Shown: positions 1-8,396, counted from the first letter of the stretch. The stretch is 64,000 nucleotides of DNA from Trichormus variabilis 0441 (GCF_009856605.1 NZ_CP047242.1:2044001-2108000); one strand, 5' to 3'. A program made the numbers and translations. Notes: generated by a model from the letters alone, not told the origin.

Positions 1-2
1 TA

Positions 3-650
3 TTCCCTCACCGTCGAGATGCAGAAGCCGCATTAACAGAATTGCGGGATGCAGGTTTCTCCATGAATCAAGTTTCCCTCATCGCCAAAGATAGCAGTGA
101 TAGCAAAACCACTGGTGCGAACCTCGGTCATGGTAATAAAGCCGACGAAGGAGCCAAGGCTGGAGCCGCTACAGGTGGAGGTTTAGGCGCTTTAGGCGGT
201 CTATTAGTAGGATTGGGTGCTTTGGCAATCCCCGGAGTTGGGCCAGTCATTGCAGGTGGTGCAGCTGCTACCGCGATCGCCACAACTTTAGCAGGTGGCG
301 CTCTCGGTGCAGCCGCAGGTGGAATTGTTGGCGGACTCGTGGGCTTGGGAATCCCTGAAGACAAAGCGCGAGTTTATAGCGATCGCTTCCAAAGAGGTGA
401 CTACCTCATCATTGTTGACGGTACAGAGACCGAAATTCAACACGCTGAGGCTATCCTCAAACGTCGTGGTATTCAAGAATACTCAGTTTTTGATGCCACC
501 GATTTACATGATACACACCGCCGAGATGTTGATAGCACAATCACAGGCGATCGCACTTCCTCCACTGTAGGCGATCGTATTTCCTCTACTGTAGGTCACG
601 ACACAGAACCAAGCGTAGTGATTATTGATCACCGAGAAGAAAGAATCTAA
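3..650 (+). CDS. general-stress-protein-17M-like glycine-rich protein, 5' end outside window
   Basis: The open frame runs in from the window edge (…FPHRRDAEAALTELRDAGF), so the first in-window start codon (TTG at 42) is not the true start and the gene is 5'-truncated by the window. The N-terminal pattern of a paired, Ala-rich helix followed by MNQVSLIAKD resembles the YflT/general stress protein 17M domain. A long Gly/Ala segment follows (about residues 45-100 counted from position 42), predicted to be membrane-inserting or hairpin-like, then IPEDKARVYSDRFQRGDYLIIVDG, a second small alpha/beta unit. The tail holds two near-identical TITGDRTSSTVGDRISSTVG units encoded around GCGATCG sites. Cellular role unknown; a stress role is inferred from family only. 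Confidence 0.75.
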   Translation, partial: FPHRRDAEAALTELRDAGFSMNQVSLIAKDSSDSKTTGANLGHGNKADEGAKAGAATGGGLGALGGLLVGLGALAIPGVGPVIAGGAAATAIATTLAGGALGAAAGGIVGGLVGLGIPEDKARVYSDRFQRGDYLIIVDGTETEIQHAEAILKRRGIQEYSVFDATDLHDTHRRDVDSTITGDRTSSTVGDRISSTVGHDTEPSVVIIDHREERI

Positions 651-745
651 TCCCATTGATGAACTGAGGGACGTGATGTATCGCGTCTCTCAAGAACTAA
701 ACAAAATCTATCCTCTCTAAATTATTGATACCCGGAAATAAAGAA

Positions 746-1207
746 ATGAAAAAGCTTACTCCTCTTCTAATTAGTTCTTTACTAGTTTTTGGTGCTGCGG
801 CTTGTCAAGATGGTGCAAGAACCAGTCAATCCGCACCCGATACTCCCGCAGAAAATGTACAAGCGCCCTCGGCGGAAGCAACCCAAGCTGCTCAACAAGA
901 CGCTCAGAGCGAGGTTCGTAGAGATCAACTCAACTCTGACATCCGCGCCCGCGAACAACGCAACAATGCTACTGGCGGCGATGCACAAAGAGCTGAAGGT
1001 GATTTAGCTAGCGAAGTTCGTTCTAAATTAGAGGCAAATATACCTAATGGTGCATTAACAGTCCAAGCAGAAGATAATGGTACTGTCACTGTCGGCGGAA
1101 CCGTCAACAACCAAGACCAGTTGGCTAAAATCGAACCTTTAGCTAAAGAAATTAAAGGTGTCACCAACGTAGTTGTCAAAGCAACTGTCGCTCCCCCAAA
1201 CAGTTAA
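746..1207 (+). CDS. BON-domain lipoprotein
   Basis: The predicted 153-aa protein starts at ATG 746 (MKKLTPLLISSLLVFGAAAC). A TTG seven codons upstream is possible but would bury the signal peptide. The N-terminus is a lipoprotein-like signal with Cys about residue 20. A Gln/Ala/Asp-rich linker follows to about residue 85, then one BON domain (about 90-153) with the typical GxVTVGGTVNNQDQ…GVTNVVV pattern. BON domains are usually found in periplasmic proteins thought to contact membranes or ligands. The gene sits alone, about 95 bp after a stress-protein gene on the same strand, so co-expression is possible. Specific function unknown. Confidence 0.8.
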   Translation: MKKLTPLLISSLLVFGAAACQDGARTSQSAPDTPAENVQAPSAEATQAAQQDAQSEVRRDQLNSDIRAREQRNNATGGDAQRAEGDLASEVRSKLEANIPNGALTVQAEDNGTVTVGGTVNNQDQLAKIEPLAKEIKGVTNVVVKATVAPPNS

Positions 1208-1523
1208 GGGACTTCCAGCTAAAAAATATCCAATCGCTTTGGTAAGCAGGGAAAGCAGGGGGTTCACAAGTGTATGTTTTTTACCAAGCAGTAAGTCATG
1301 ACTTTGAGACTAACGAGAGAATCATCATTTCACTAACCCCTAAACCCCTACACCCTTATCCAAACCCTTGATTTTTCGCTTTCATACGTAAGTCCTATTT
1401 GTATCAGTAGTTAGGTGTACTAACTACTGAGAATTTTCGTTGACAACTGGTGATGGGAATGTTTATGTTTATTTACGTCTAGTAAATTAAAAAAGCTGTT
1501 GTAATTACCAACATATAAAAACT
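1208..1523. other. intergenic spacer with short C-rich repeats
   Basis: This 316-bp spacer contains a short run of CCCCTAAACCCC/ACACCC-type repeats around 1337-1366 and an imperfect inverted pair TAGTTAGGTG/TACTAACTA near 1410-1427. I see no reading frame, tRNA or clear terminator. Confidence 0.5.
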
Positions 1524-1958
1524 ATGGAAACCGAACAAAAGCAACCGGAATCCTTAAATACCGAAGTATCTCAGGGAACAATCGCACTGTCTAGTGCAGG
1601 ACAGAGCAACCTACCTCTATTACCACCAGCTACAGCAACTACTCCTGAGTGGCAGCAAATTACCAATCAAGTAACGGACTTTTTGGCAGAACTTCCCGAA
1701 TATTTAGGTAGTTTCTATCAACAATACAGCCGCTCAATTCTCACCGTTTTGCTCATCTTAGCGGCACTCGTCACCTTAAAAGTAGTACTAGCTTTGTTAG
1801 GTGCAATCAATGGTATTCCCTTGCTAGCGCCGTTATTTGAGTTGATTGGCCTTAGTTACTCAACATGGTTTACTTTCCGTTATCTGATCAAGTCCTCAAC
1901 TCGCCAAGAATTAACCGCCGAAATTAGGACACTGAAATCTCAAGTTTTTGGGGAATAA
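1524..1958 (+). CDS. CAAD-domain thylakoid-type membrane protein
   Basis: The 144-aa protein has a polar N-terminus (1-50), an amphipathic helix (WQQITNQVTDFLAELPEYLGSF), two predicted membrane helices (about 70-92 and 97-118) and a C-terminal amphipathic helix (SSTRQELTAEIRTLKSQVFGE). This is the CAAD architecture (cyanobacterial aminoacyl-tRNA synthetase appended domain), also found free-standing and related to plant CURT1 proteins that curve thylakoid membranes. No synthetase catalytic part is present, so this is the stand-alone form. The start ATG at 1524 lacks an obvious Shine-Dalgarno sequence. Monocistronic by spacing. Confidence 0.85.
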   Translation: METEQKQPESLNTEVSQGTIALSSAGQSNLPLLPPATATTPEWQQITNQVTDFLAELPEYLGSFYQQYSRSILTVLLILAALVTLKVVLALLGAINGIPLLAPLFELIGLSYSTWFTFRYLIKSSTRQELTAEIRTLKSQVFGE

Positions 1959-2181
1959 ATTTCACCCAGATAGCTATCAGAAATCATCTGTAAACAAATA
2001 GAAACCCGATTTATGAAATTAAGTCGGGTATTTGCTATTCTTGGGAATTGTATATATCTAAAGAAAGAGGATTTTTCCGAATATTCTATTAAATCACTTC
2101 TAAAGATAGTCGATTTGTGATCTTGAAAAAGCATAATCTAGTTCTCGAAGTTTTAACAGATTTTTTAACGAGGACAGATTT

Positions 2182-2589
2182 ATGACTAATGAACCAGTTA
2201 AAAGAGCGATCGATTCATCCGAACGGGCAGAGGTCGATATGTACGATAGAGGAATTGTACCTGCCGAAACCGCCGCACGCAAAGAAAGAGAAGGGGCATT
2301 ATATAAAACACTTCCTACAGAAGAAAGGGAAGCTGACGCACCCACCGATGACCAAACAGATACCCAAAGTATTCGTACCACAGATGGTTACACAGTAGAT
2401 AAAGAGGGTTTATTAAACAACTACGCTGTTGAACCAGAAATGTACTATGAAGTACCAGGTGATGCTAGAAAAGAAGCAGAAGAGGATACAGCATCACGGG
2501 TTCAAGAATTGGCAGAAGTTAACGAAGATAAGGAAGGAGAGTTAACAGAAAAAGGTGATAGTCGTGGTAGAGGGCCAGGATTAGTTTAA
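2182..2589 (+). CDS. acidic hydrophilic protein of unknown function
   Basis: The 135-aa protein is very rich in Glu, Asp and Lys, has no predicted membrane segment and probably large disordered parts. ATG 2182 is preceded by GAGGA about 7 bases upstream, and a strong hairpin terminator follows at 2619-2652, both supporting a real gene. I recognise no domain. Composition recalls small stress-linked hydrophilic proteins, but that is only an impression. Confidence 0.7.
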   Translation: MTNEPVKRAIDSSERAEVDMYDRGIVPAETAARKEREGALYKTLPTEEREADAPTDDQTDTQSIRTTDGYTVDKEGLLNNYAVEPEMYYEVPGDARKEAEEDTASRVQELAEVNEDKEGELTEKGDSRGRGPGLV

Positions 2590-2618
2590 ACTTTTAAATT
2601 TGGATTCAAACTATCATT

Positions 2619-2652
2619 AAAAACCCGGTTTGTTGGACAATCCGGGTTTTTT
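2619..2652 (+). terminator. rho-independent terminator after the acidic protein gene
   Basis: Stem AAAACCCGG…CCGGGTTTT with a 12-13-base loop, followed by TTAG. It lies 30 bp after the stop codon at 2589. Confidence 0.85.
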
Positions 2653-2867
2653 AGAATGTACACCCCGATTAAAAATACGGGAGCTTTACGCATAACAACC
2701 CTTAAAAGTTCAAGGACCTGGGTTACTGAAACGCGCAGCGACATAAAAAAAAGGCAGGAAGCCCTACCTTTAAACCCAAAAAGCATTTTGTAACCAAATA
2801 CAAGAATAAATATGGCACACAGTTGTGGCAGCTATATTACAAAACTACGACGAGGTGATGAACAGTT

Positions 2868-3608
2868 TTAGCTAATTACGGCAGGAGTAGGACTCATGAG
2901 TCTACCATCTTCCATCTGGACAATTCGATCAGCAATATTGAGAATACGGTGATCATGAGTAACCATAAGGATTGTACTGCCTTTTACGTGAGCGAGTTTT
3001 TGCATTAAGTTAACCACATCTCGTCCCGATTGGCTGTCTAGGGATGCTGTCGGTTCATCTGCTAACACAAGCTGAGGATGACTGACTAAAGCACGGGCGA
3101 TCGCTACCCTTTGTTTTTGTCCCCCAGATAGTTGATCTGGGTAGTAATGCAGATGGTTTCCTAGTCCCACCTGTTCCAAAATTTGGATTGCACGAGTTTC
3201 TAATTCTGCTAATTCAATGTATTGGTGTAGTTCTAACCCCATTTTGACATTTTGCAGCGCGGTTAAACTACCATGCAAATTATGCCCTTGAAAAATATAA
3301 CCGTTACGCCGTCGCGCCTGTACCAATCTTTCCGCACTAGCACCGTACAATTCTTGTCCCAGCACTCGTAAACTAGCTGACTGGGATGATGTACGCTCCA
3401 CCAAAGGCGATGAGCTACGCTCCACCAGAGGCGATCGCAATCCCCCCACTAAATTAAGTAAGGTCGTTTTACCGGAACCAGAAGGCCCAGTCAAGATAAC
3501 GATTTCACCAGCACTAATTTCTAAGTTGATATTAAATAAAACTTGCTTACGCAGTGAACCATTACCAAAGTAGTGATCAAGATTCCGAACGGAAATGACT
3601 TTCAGCAT
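2868..3608 (-). CDS. devA: DevA-type ABC exporter ATPase with octapeptide-repeat insertion
   Basis: ATP-binding subunit of a DevBCA exporter; it energises the DevC permease coupled to the DevB adaptor (with a TolC-like outer-membrane channel in the known heterocyst systems). It shows Walker A GPSGSGKTTL, Q-loop FQGHNL, signature LSGGQKQRVAIARAL, Walker B LVLADEPTASLD and the H-loop VTHDHR. It is 246 aa, slightly long for the family, because SPLVERSS-SPLVERTS, two octapeptide copies encoded by a 24-bp tandem repeat at 3392-3439, sits between GGLR and the SLRVLGQEL strand soon after Walker A. Last gene of the devB-devC-devA operon. I recall the Anabaena All0809/8/7 exporter having a similar genomic setting near invB; this is unverified. 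Confidence 0.9.
   Translation of the reverse strand: MLKVISVRNLDHYFGNGSLRKQVLFNINLEISAGEIVILTGPSGSGKTTLLNLVGGLRSPLVERSSSPLVERTSSQSASLRVLGQELYGASAERLVQARRRNGYIFQGHNLHGSLTALQNVKMGLELHQYIELAELETRAIQILEQVGLGNHLHYYPDQLSGGQKQRVAIARALVSHPQLVLADEPTASLDSQSGRDVVNLMQKLAHVKGSTILMVTHDHRILNIADRIVQMEDGRLMSPTPAVIS
3392..3439. repeat. 24-bp tandem repeat inside devA
   Basis: Two copies of TACGCTCCACCAAAGGCGAT-type sequence spaced exactly 24 bp (TACGC at 3392 and 3416). The reading frame is kept, so the gene encodes SPLVERSS then SPLVERTS. It resembles the small dispersed repeats common between Nostoc genes. Confidence 0.85.
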
Positions 3609-3733
3609 AAATGGGTACTGGGGATTGGGGATTGGTTACTGGGTACTAAGGATGGGGTTTCCGCCGTGAGAGGGAGCCTACTTACTACTCAGCACTCAAC
3701 AAGGGTTGAACTCCCTGCTACCGCCAACAGAAT

Positions 3734-4900
3734 TTAAAACATCTCGGCTGGATCGGCGGCTTGAAGTTTACGGGTGGCGATCGCTCCTGAAATTGCACAC
3801 ATAATGATTGTGAGGATTAATACTTGCAATGCCCGGATGACTGTCATGTACATAGGTAAGTTTGTGGCAGTGCGAGTAAGGTGGTACAGTCCTAAGGAGA
3901 CTGATAAGCCGGGAAGAAAGCCCAGTAATGCTAAAATTACGGCTTCTTCAAAGATCACACCTAGTAGGTAATAATGGCGATAGCCGATGGCTTTGAAGGT
4001 GGCGTACTCTCGCAAGTGAGTATTAACATCAGTAGACAAGACTTGATACACAATAATCACACCAACTACAAAGCCCATTGACACCCCAATGCTGAAAATA
4101 AATCCTATGGGGGAGTTAGTGCGCCAAAAATTATTTTCAAATTCGATAAATTCGTCGTGTGTCAGCACTTTTACATCTTGTGAGAGACGAGATTTTAAGG
4201 CTGCGGCTACCTGTTGGCGATTCGCTTTGGATTCCAACTGAATCAAACCAACACTGACACTAGAAGCTGGTTGTCGCGGAAACAAGCGCAAGAAGTTTTG
4301 ATCGCTGGTAATCAAAGTACCATCAGCGCTGAAGGAAGCCCCTAATTTAAATAAACCAGTAATAGTCACCGTACGCCTTTCTAGTTCGGTTTTGACAGGT
4401 TGTCCTTGTTCTAGTTGGGCGATGGTTTCTTGGTAATCACCTCTAGACGCACGGTCAAATATCACGGTATCCGGTAACTTAATTTCTGATAGTTTTTGAT
4501 TAACTTCAGGAAAGTCCACAGCCGGTCTATCGGGATTAATCCCAATGACCAAAATTTCCGTATCACGGCGTGTCTGGGGATTTTTCCACAGCATATTACT
4601 CACATACATCGCTTCCGCCGACTTCACCCCTGGGACATCCATTGCTTGGTAAAGTCGCCGACGTGAAAACATAGAAATGCGTTGTAAGTTCCGCGTTTGA
4701 GAACCGATGACAATAATATCAGCCTGCAAACTGCGATGTAATGTGGTGTTACTGTCATACAGCGCCGCTTGAAACCCAAGCTGCATAAACATTAGCAAGT
4801 CAGCAAAAGCAATACCTGACAATGCTACTAAAAGCCTACTTCTTTCATGGCTCAGTTGCAGCCATCCTAAAGGAGTTCGTCGCCGCAATTGTTGAAACAT
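3734..4900 (-). CDS. devC: DevC-type ABC exporter permease
   Basis: The 388-aa inner-membrane permease has one N-terminal helix (about 20-45, LLVALSGIAFADLLMFMQLGF), a large periplasmic domain (about 50-260) and three C-terminal helices (about 265-290, 315-345, 355-378), the MacB/FtsX-like topology. The N-terminal RRTPLGWLQLSHERSRLLVALSGI stretch is characteristic of DevC. It lies between devB and devA on the minus strand with gaps of about 100 bp on each side, the upstream one filled by short tandem repeats. The substrate cannot be read from sequence; characterised DevBCA pumps export heterocyst glycolipids and some relatives act in drug efflux. Confidence 0.92.
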   Translation of the reverse strand: MFQQLRRRTPLGWLQLSHERSRLLVALSGIAFADLLMFMQLGFQAALYDSNTTLHRSLQADIIVIGSQTRNLQRISMFSRRRLYQAMDVPGVKSAEAMYVSNMLWKNPQTRRDTEILVIGINPDRPAVDFPEVNQKLSEIKLPDTVIFDRASRGDYQETIAQLEQGQPVKTELERRTVTITGLFKLGASFSADGTLITSDQNFLRLFPRQPASSVSVGLIQLESKANRQQVAAALKSRLSQDVKVLTHDEFIEFENNFWRTNSPIGFIFSIGVSMGFVVGVIIVYQVLSTDVNTHLREYATFKAIGYRHYYLLGVIFEEAVILALLGFLPGLSVSLGLYHLTRTATNLPMYMTVIRALQVLILTIIMCAISGAIATRKLQAADPAEMF

Positions 4901-4930
4901 AAAAAATTGGGAATGAGTAGTGAGTGCTGA

Positions 4931-4996
4931 GTCCTAAGTAGTGAGTCATTAATTCTTAATTCCTAATTCCTAATTTTGAATTTTGAATTTTGAATT
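4931..4996. repeat. AT-rich short tandem repeats between devB and devC
   Basis: TTCCTAA and TTTTGAA heptamer runs (for example TTTTGAATTTTGAATTTTGA), the short tandemly repeated repetitive (STRR) type known in Nostocaceae. It sits inside the presumed operon, so transcription must cross it. Confidence 0.75.
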
Positions 4997-5000
4997 GATA

Positions 5001-6221
5001 TCACAGTTCAATGACCGCTTTAATCTGCATATTTGTTAAATCAGCAGCTTTTTGGCTAGAAGTAGGATCTAAACGAATGTGGACTTCTACTACTCGGTTA
5101 TCAATGTTGCTCGCAGGGTCAGTGTTGACTACATTTTGCCGCCGTATCTGTAAGCCTTTGCGTTCGACGGTTCCCTGCATTTCTACAGGTAAGTAATCAC
5201 CGATAATTCTTACTTTTTGTCCTGGTTTGACTCGGCTAATATCACTTTCGTAGACTTCGGCGACTACGTACATTTGGTTTGTTTGTCCAATATCAACAAT
5301 GCCATCAGTTGAGACTAATTCCCCTGGATGGGTGTGAATCTCAAACACTTGAGCATCTTGAGGTGATGACCCTCCCAACTCTTTTGGCCATCGCACGTAG
5401 GCTTGTTGTAAATGCACTTTTGCTTGGTTCACGGCGGCTATGGCGCGATTAACTTCGGCTTTAGCAGCTTCTACATCTACGCCACGAACTTCGGTGATTT
5501 GTGTTAACGTGGCTTTGGCTTGTTGCAGTTGTTGTTGGCTGGTGGTTTGGATGCGCTGCAAGTCCGCTTGGGCTTCTTGGAGGGTTTTTTGGGCAGTTTC
5601 TAAGTTTAAGCGCTTGCGATCGCCTTCAGACGCGGAAACGGCTCCTTGTTGATACAGTGCTTGATAGCGTTGGTTTTCGGCTGTGGCGTTTTTGACTTCG
5701 GCTTGCAATCGCGCTACAGTAGCTAGTTGTGCCGCAATATTACCTCTACCTTCCGCCTCTAACTTGGCAATTGTGGCTTGTTGTGCCGCAATTTCTCCGC
5801 CTTTCGCTCCAGCTTGGGTACGGTTAAGGTTGGCTTGGGCTACTTTTACTTGTTCTTGGGCTTCTTTTAAAGCCGCTTCTAAGCGATCGCGGCTATCTAA
5901 AATCGCAATTAATTGTCCCGGTTTTACCCTATCCCCCTCTTTGACTAACAATTGTTCTACCCGACTACCTTCACTGGATGTAGTCGCCGAGAGTTTAATC
6001 ACTTTCCCCTTTGGTTCAATTCGTCCTAAAGCTGTAACCGTTTTTAGCTCTGGTAACAATGCCCCCGGTGCTTGTACCTTTTGGTTAGATGCTTCCCGAA
6101 AATTTAAACCTATATAAAAACTGATTCCTATGGCAACAAACGATGCAAAACAAGCTAAAAAAATCGCTGGACGTAAAATCGATTGAGGAGAAATTGAACG
6201 GTCGAGCTTTGAATTCTGCAC
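5001..6221 (-). CDS. devB: DevB-type membrane fusion protein
   Basis: The 406-aa periplasmic adaptor (HlyD/RND-adaptor family) bridges the DevC/DevA pump to the outer membrane. One N-terminal helix (about 17-37, RPAIFLACFASFVAIGISFYIGL), then a lipoyl half-motif (TALGRIEPKGKVIKLSA…VKEGDRVKPGQLIAILDSRD), a long Ala/Gln/Glu-rich alpha-hairpin (about 110-270, coiled coil) and the second lipoyl and beta-barrel part (GIVDIGQTNQMYVVAEVYESDISRVKPGQ). First gene of the minus-strand operon; divergent from the TetR gene at 6575, whose product probably controls it through the inverted repeats at 6459-6507. Confidence 0.92.
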   Translation of the reverse strand: MQNSKLDRSISPQSILRPAIFLACFASFVAIGISFYIGLNFREASNQKVQAPGALLPELKTVTALGRIEPKGKVIKLSATTSSEGSRVEQLLVKEGDRVKPGQLIAILDSRDRLEAALKEAQEQVKVAQANLNRTQAGAKGGEIAAQQATIAKLEAEGRGNIAAQLATVARLQAEVKNATAENQRYQALYQQGAVSASEGDRKRLNLETAQKTLQEAQADLQRIQTTSQQQLQQAKATLTQITEVRGVDVEAAKAEVNRAIAAVNQAKVHLQQAYVRWPKELGGSSPQDAQVFEIHTHPGELVSTDGIVDIGQTNQMYVVAEVYESDISRVKPGQKVRIIGDYLPVEMQGTVERKGLQIRRQNVVNTDPASNIDNRVVEVHIRLDPTSSQKAADLTNMQIKAVIEL

Positions 6222-6280
6222 AATCGCTTACCTTTGTAGCAATTTCAACTTCGCTGACTCAAATCGAATTTTATTAAGTT

Positions 6281-6398
6281 TGTCAGTTGTCAGTAGTCAG
6301 TTGTCAGTAGTCATTGGTCAATAGTCCATAGTCCATAGTTATTCTTCTCTGCTCCCCTTACACCCTTACACCCTTACACCCTTACACCCTTACACCCC
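6281..6398. repeat. short tandem repeats upstream of devB
   Basis: Mixed TGTCAGT/AGTCAGT and AGTCCAT heptamers (6281-6340), followed by about five TTACACCC units (to 6398). STRR-type intergenic repeats lying in the 5' region of the devB transcript. Confidence 0.8.
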
Positions 6399-6458
6399 GT
6401 CTATCTTCAATTTCATAACTGATACATCTACTCGATATCTGATCTGAGATATACAAAA

Positions 6459-6476
6459 CTAAACTGTATAGTTATA
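6459..6476. promoter_or_regulatory. candidate TetR operator, distal copy
   Basis: CTAAACtgtataGTTATA, an imperfect copy of the palindrome at 6490 with the same CTAAAC left arm and N6 spacer. Start-to-start distance 31 bp, about three helical turns. It lies in the divergent promoter region between devB and the TetR gene. Confidence 0.45.
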
Positions 6477-6489
6477 TAATATGATTATA

Positions 6490-6507
6490 CTAAACCGATT
6501 AGTTTAG
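6490..6507. promoter_or_regulatory. candidate TetR operator, perfect inverted repeat
   Basis: CTAAACcgattaGTTTAG, with perfect 6-bp arms, 68 bp before the TetR start codon. TetR-family regulators usually bind such palindromes next to their own gene and the pump they control. Assignment is inference from position and symmetry. Confidence 0.55.
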
Positions 6508-6574
6508 TCAATAGTTATTTTAGTCATTGATTTGGACTACAGACTCAATTAATACTTCTACGGATTATTGAAAA

Positions 6575-7192
6575 ATGGCACGCCCAAAGATTGGGGAAAC
6601 AGATCGTTCAAATTCTACCGATAAAGTCGAGAAGATTCTGCAAGGTGCGATGCAGGAATTTTTAGCCCACGGCTATGCTGCCACTAGTATGGATAAAGTA
6701 GCGGAAGCTGCTGGAGTTTCCAAAGCAACAGTATATAGCCACTTTCAGGATAAAGAAGGTTTATTTAAAGCATTAATAGAGAAACTGGCCAAAAAACGCT
6801 TTCAGAAAATTTTGGGAACCCAAGCCTTGCAAGGGGAACCTTATATAGTGCTGAGAAGGTTAGCGAAAACCGCCTTACATCAAATGATAGACGATCCAGA
6901 ATATCAGTCATTTGAGCGCTTGTTGATTGGTGAGTCGGCACGTTTTCCAGGGTTAGCGCAAATTTTTATCGGTAGCATCGCCAAGCCAGCCATAGAAACC
7001 ATTAGTAAATATATAGCTTCCCGTCCTGAACTCAACATCCCCGATCCAGAAGCCACAGCCAGAATTTTGATTGGATCATTAGTGCATTTTGTGATGACAC
7101 AAGAGATTATGCACGGTAAAGATATTATGCCAATGGAGAGCGATCGCCTCATCGATGCCTTGACCCACCTCATTATTAACTGTGCCGAGTAA
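6575..7192 (+). CDS. TetR/AcrR family transcriptional regulator
   Basis: The 205-aa DNA-binding repressor has an N-terminal TetR helix-turn-helix (about 20-65: KVEKILQGAMQEFLAHGYAATSMDKVAEAAGVSKATVYSHFQDKEGLFKALI) and an all-helical ligand-binding C-domain (about 70-200, AcrR/AefR-like). Divergent from devBCA with a 350-bp shared promoter region, the classic arrangement for a regulator of an efflux pump. The inducing ligand is unknown. Confidence 0.92.
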   Translation: MARPKIGETDRSNSTDKVEKILQGAMQEFLAHGYAATSMDKVAEAAGVSKATVYSHFQDKEGLFKALIEKLAKKRFQKILGTQALQGEPYIVLRRLAKTALHQMIDDPEYQSFERLLIGESARFPGLAQIFIGSIAKPAIETISKYIASRPELNIPDPEATARILIGSLVHFVMTQEIMHGKDIMPMESDRLIDALTHLIINCAE

Positions 7193-7281
7193 GCTTTTAA
7201 TTTAGGATTTTTTTAGTAATTATGTACTATAATATACTGGTATTCAAAAGCTGAAATACAAATTTTCTATCGAACTACTGT

Positions 7282-7623
7282 ATGTTAAATGACGGCAAAA
7301 AATCCCCAATAAACCAAGCTAACGCTCTTTATCGACATGGTGACGTTTTGCTGAGGCGGATTAATAGCATTCCCAATGCTGCCCAAAAACGAGTAGGTAC
7401 GACTCTGGCTCATGGTGAAGTGACAGGACACAGCCATCGTATAAGGGAATCTCATGGTGTGCAGTTGTGGGTACATGGTAGCGAGATGTTTCTAGAAGTT
7501 AAACAAGCCAGTGCTACCTTAATTCATGAAGAACACCGAGCCATTGAATTACCCCAAGGGCTATACCGCGTTTGGAGACAACGGGAATACCGTCCTGATG
7601 CTTACGTAGAGGTAGAAGATTAA
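7282..7623 (+). CDS. small conserved beta-rich protein, partner of the following gene
   Basis: The 113-aa protein has a recognisable but uncharacterised pattern: YRHGDVLLRRI, TLAHGEVTGHSHRI, SATLIHEEHRAIELPQGLYRVWRQREYRP. The three conserved His-rich stretches (GHSHRI, HEEH) look like a small cupin or jelly-roll-type metal site, but this is inference. The stop codon overlaps the next start (TAATG at 7621-7625), so the two genes are almost certainly translationally coupled and functionally linked. I know of no established function. Confidence 0.75.
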   Translation: MLNDGKKSPINQANALYRHGDVLLRRINSIPNAAQKRVGTTLAHGEVTGHSHRIRESHGVQLWVHGSEMFLEVKQASATLIHEEHRAIELPQGLYRVWRQREYRPDAYVEVED

Positions 7624-8321
7624 TGCTGAACATGATGTCAGGGGGGCGTATCCCCAAGAAGCGATCGCCACAACCTCCCCAAGAAAATCATCAGCCTGTA
7701 TCGCCGCAACTGGGGCGAAAACTCATCCTTGAACACCGTGCATGGGAGGGGATACGCGTTTTGGGGCATCTGGATTTAAGCGGTGCGACAGAGCTTTACA
7801 ATCTACCAGAAAATCTCACCTGTGAAAGTCTAGATATTAGTGGCTGTGTAAACCTAGTCAATCTTCCCCCTGGTCTCCATGTCACCCGTTGGATTGAGTT
7901 GGCTGGAAGTGGAATTACAAGTTTAGGGGTGGGACATGGTTTCGTGTTGCGTTGGCGAGGTGTCGAGGTAAACGATTACATAGCCTTTGAATCTCAGTCC
8001 ATCACCGGGCAAGATATTCTCAAAATAGAGAACGTTGAGTTACGGCGGGTGCTAATTGAGCGTCTGGGATACGAAACATTTTTACAGCAAGTGGGGGGAT
8101 TAGTGCGCGATCGCGACAAAGATGCCGGTGGGGAACGTCAACTAGTCTACATCCCCTTTGAAGATGATGAAGCTCTCATGGTCTTAAAGGTCACTTGTCC
8201 CTCCACCGGACACATTCACATCCTCCGTGTCCCTCCCCAGATGCAGAGTTGCCATCAAGCAGCAGCATGGGTGGCTGGTTTTAACAACCCAGACGACTAT
8301 CACCCCCTAATAGAGGCTTGA
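7623..8321 (+). CDS. leucine-rich-repeat-like protein with DUF6745-like C-terminus
   Basis: The 232-aa protein has three parts: a basic, Pro-rich N-terminus (1-35); a short leucine-rich or pentapeptide-like solenoid (about 45-120: LGHLDLSGATELYNLPENLTCESLDISGCVNLVNLPPGL); and a C-terminal segment (about 125-232) ending LRVPPQMQSCHQAAAWVAGFNNPDDYHPLIEA. The last part matches my memory of the DUF6745 pattern (LRVPP-x-M … A-W-x-x-G … Y-x-P). It overlaps the preceding gene by one base. Function unknown; the pair probably acts as one unit. Confidence 0.65.
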   Translation: MLNMMSGGRIPKKRSPQPPQENHQPVSPQLGRKLILEHRAWEGIRVLGHLDLSGATELYNLPENLTCESLDISGCVNLVNLPPGLHVTRWIELAGSGITSLGVGHGFVLRWRGVEVNDYIAFESQSITGQDILKIENVELRRVLIERLGYETFLQQVGGLVRDRDKDAGGERQLVYIPFEDDEALMVLKVTCPSTGHIHILRVPPQMQSCHQAAAWVAGFNNPDDYHPLIEA

Positions 8322-8323
8322 TT

Positions 8324-8396
8324 GGGTGAAAAAGACGCGATAAATCGCGTCTCTAAAGTTGGTTTATTTGTCGCTTTCTTTATGCAAATTGGTATC
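8324..8396 (-). repeat. dispersed hairpin repeat, copy 1
   Basis: Read on the minus strand it gives CCAATTTG…GCGACAAATAAACC…AGAGACGCGATttATCGCGTCT…CACCC, matching the plus-strand copy at 28016-28086. The core is the AGACGCGAT/ATCGCGTCT hairpin. A more diverged copy lies at 39308-39377. Confidence 0.75.

Noticed and set aside
5683..6117. 144-codon plus-strand frame opposite devB
   Set aside because: Antisense shadow of the Ala/Gln-rich coiled coil of DevB.
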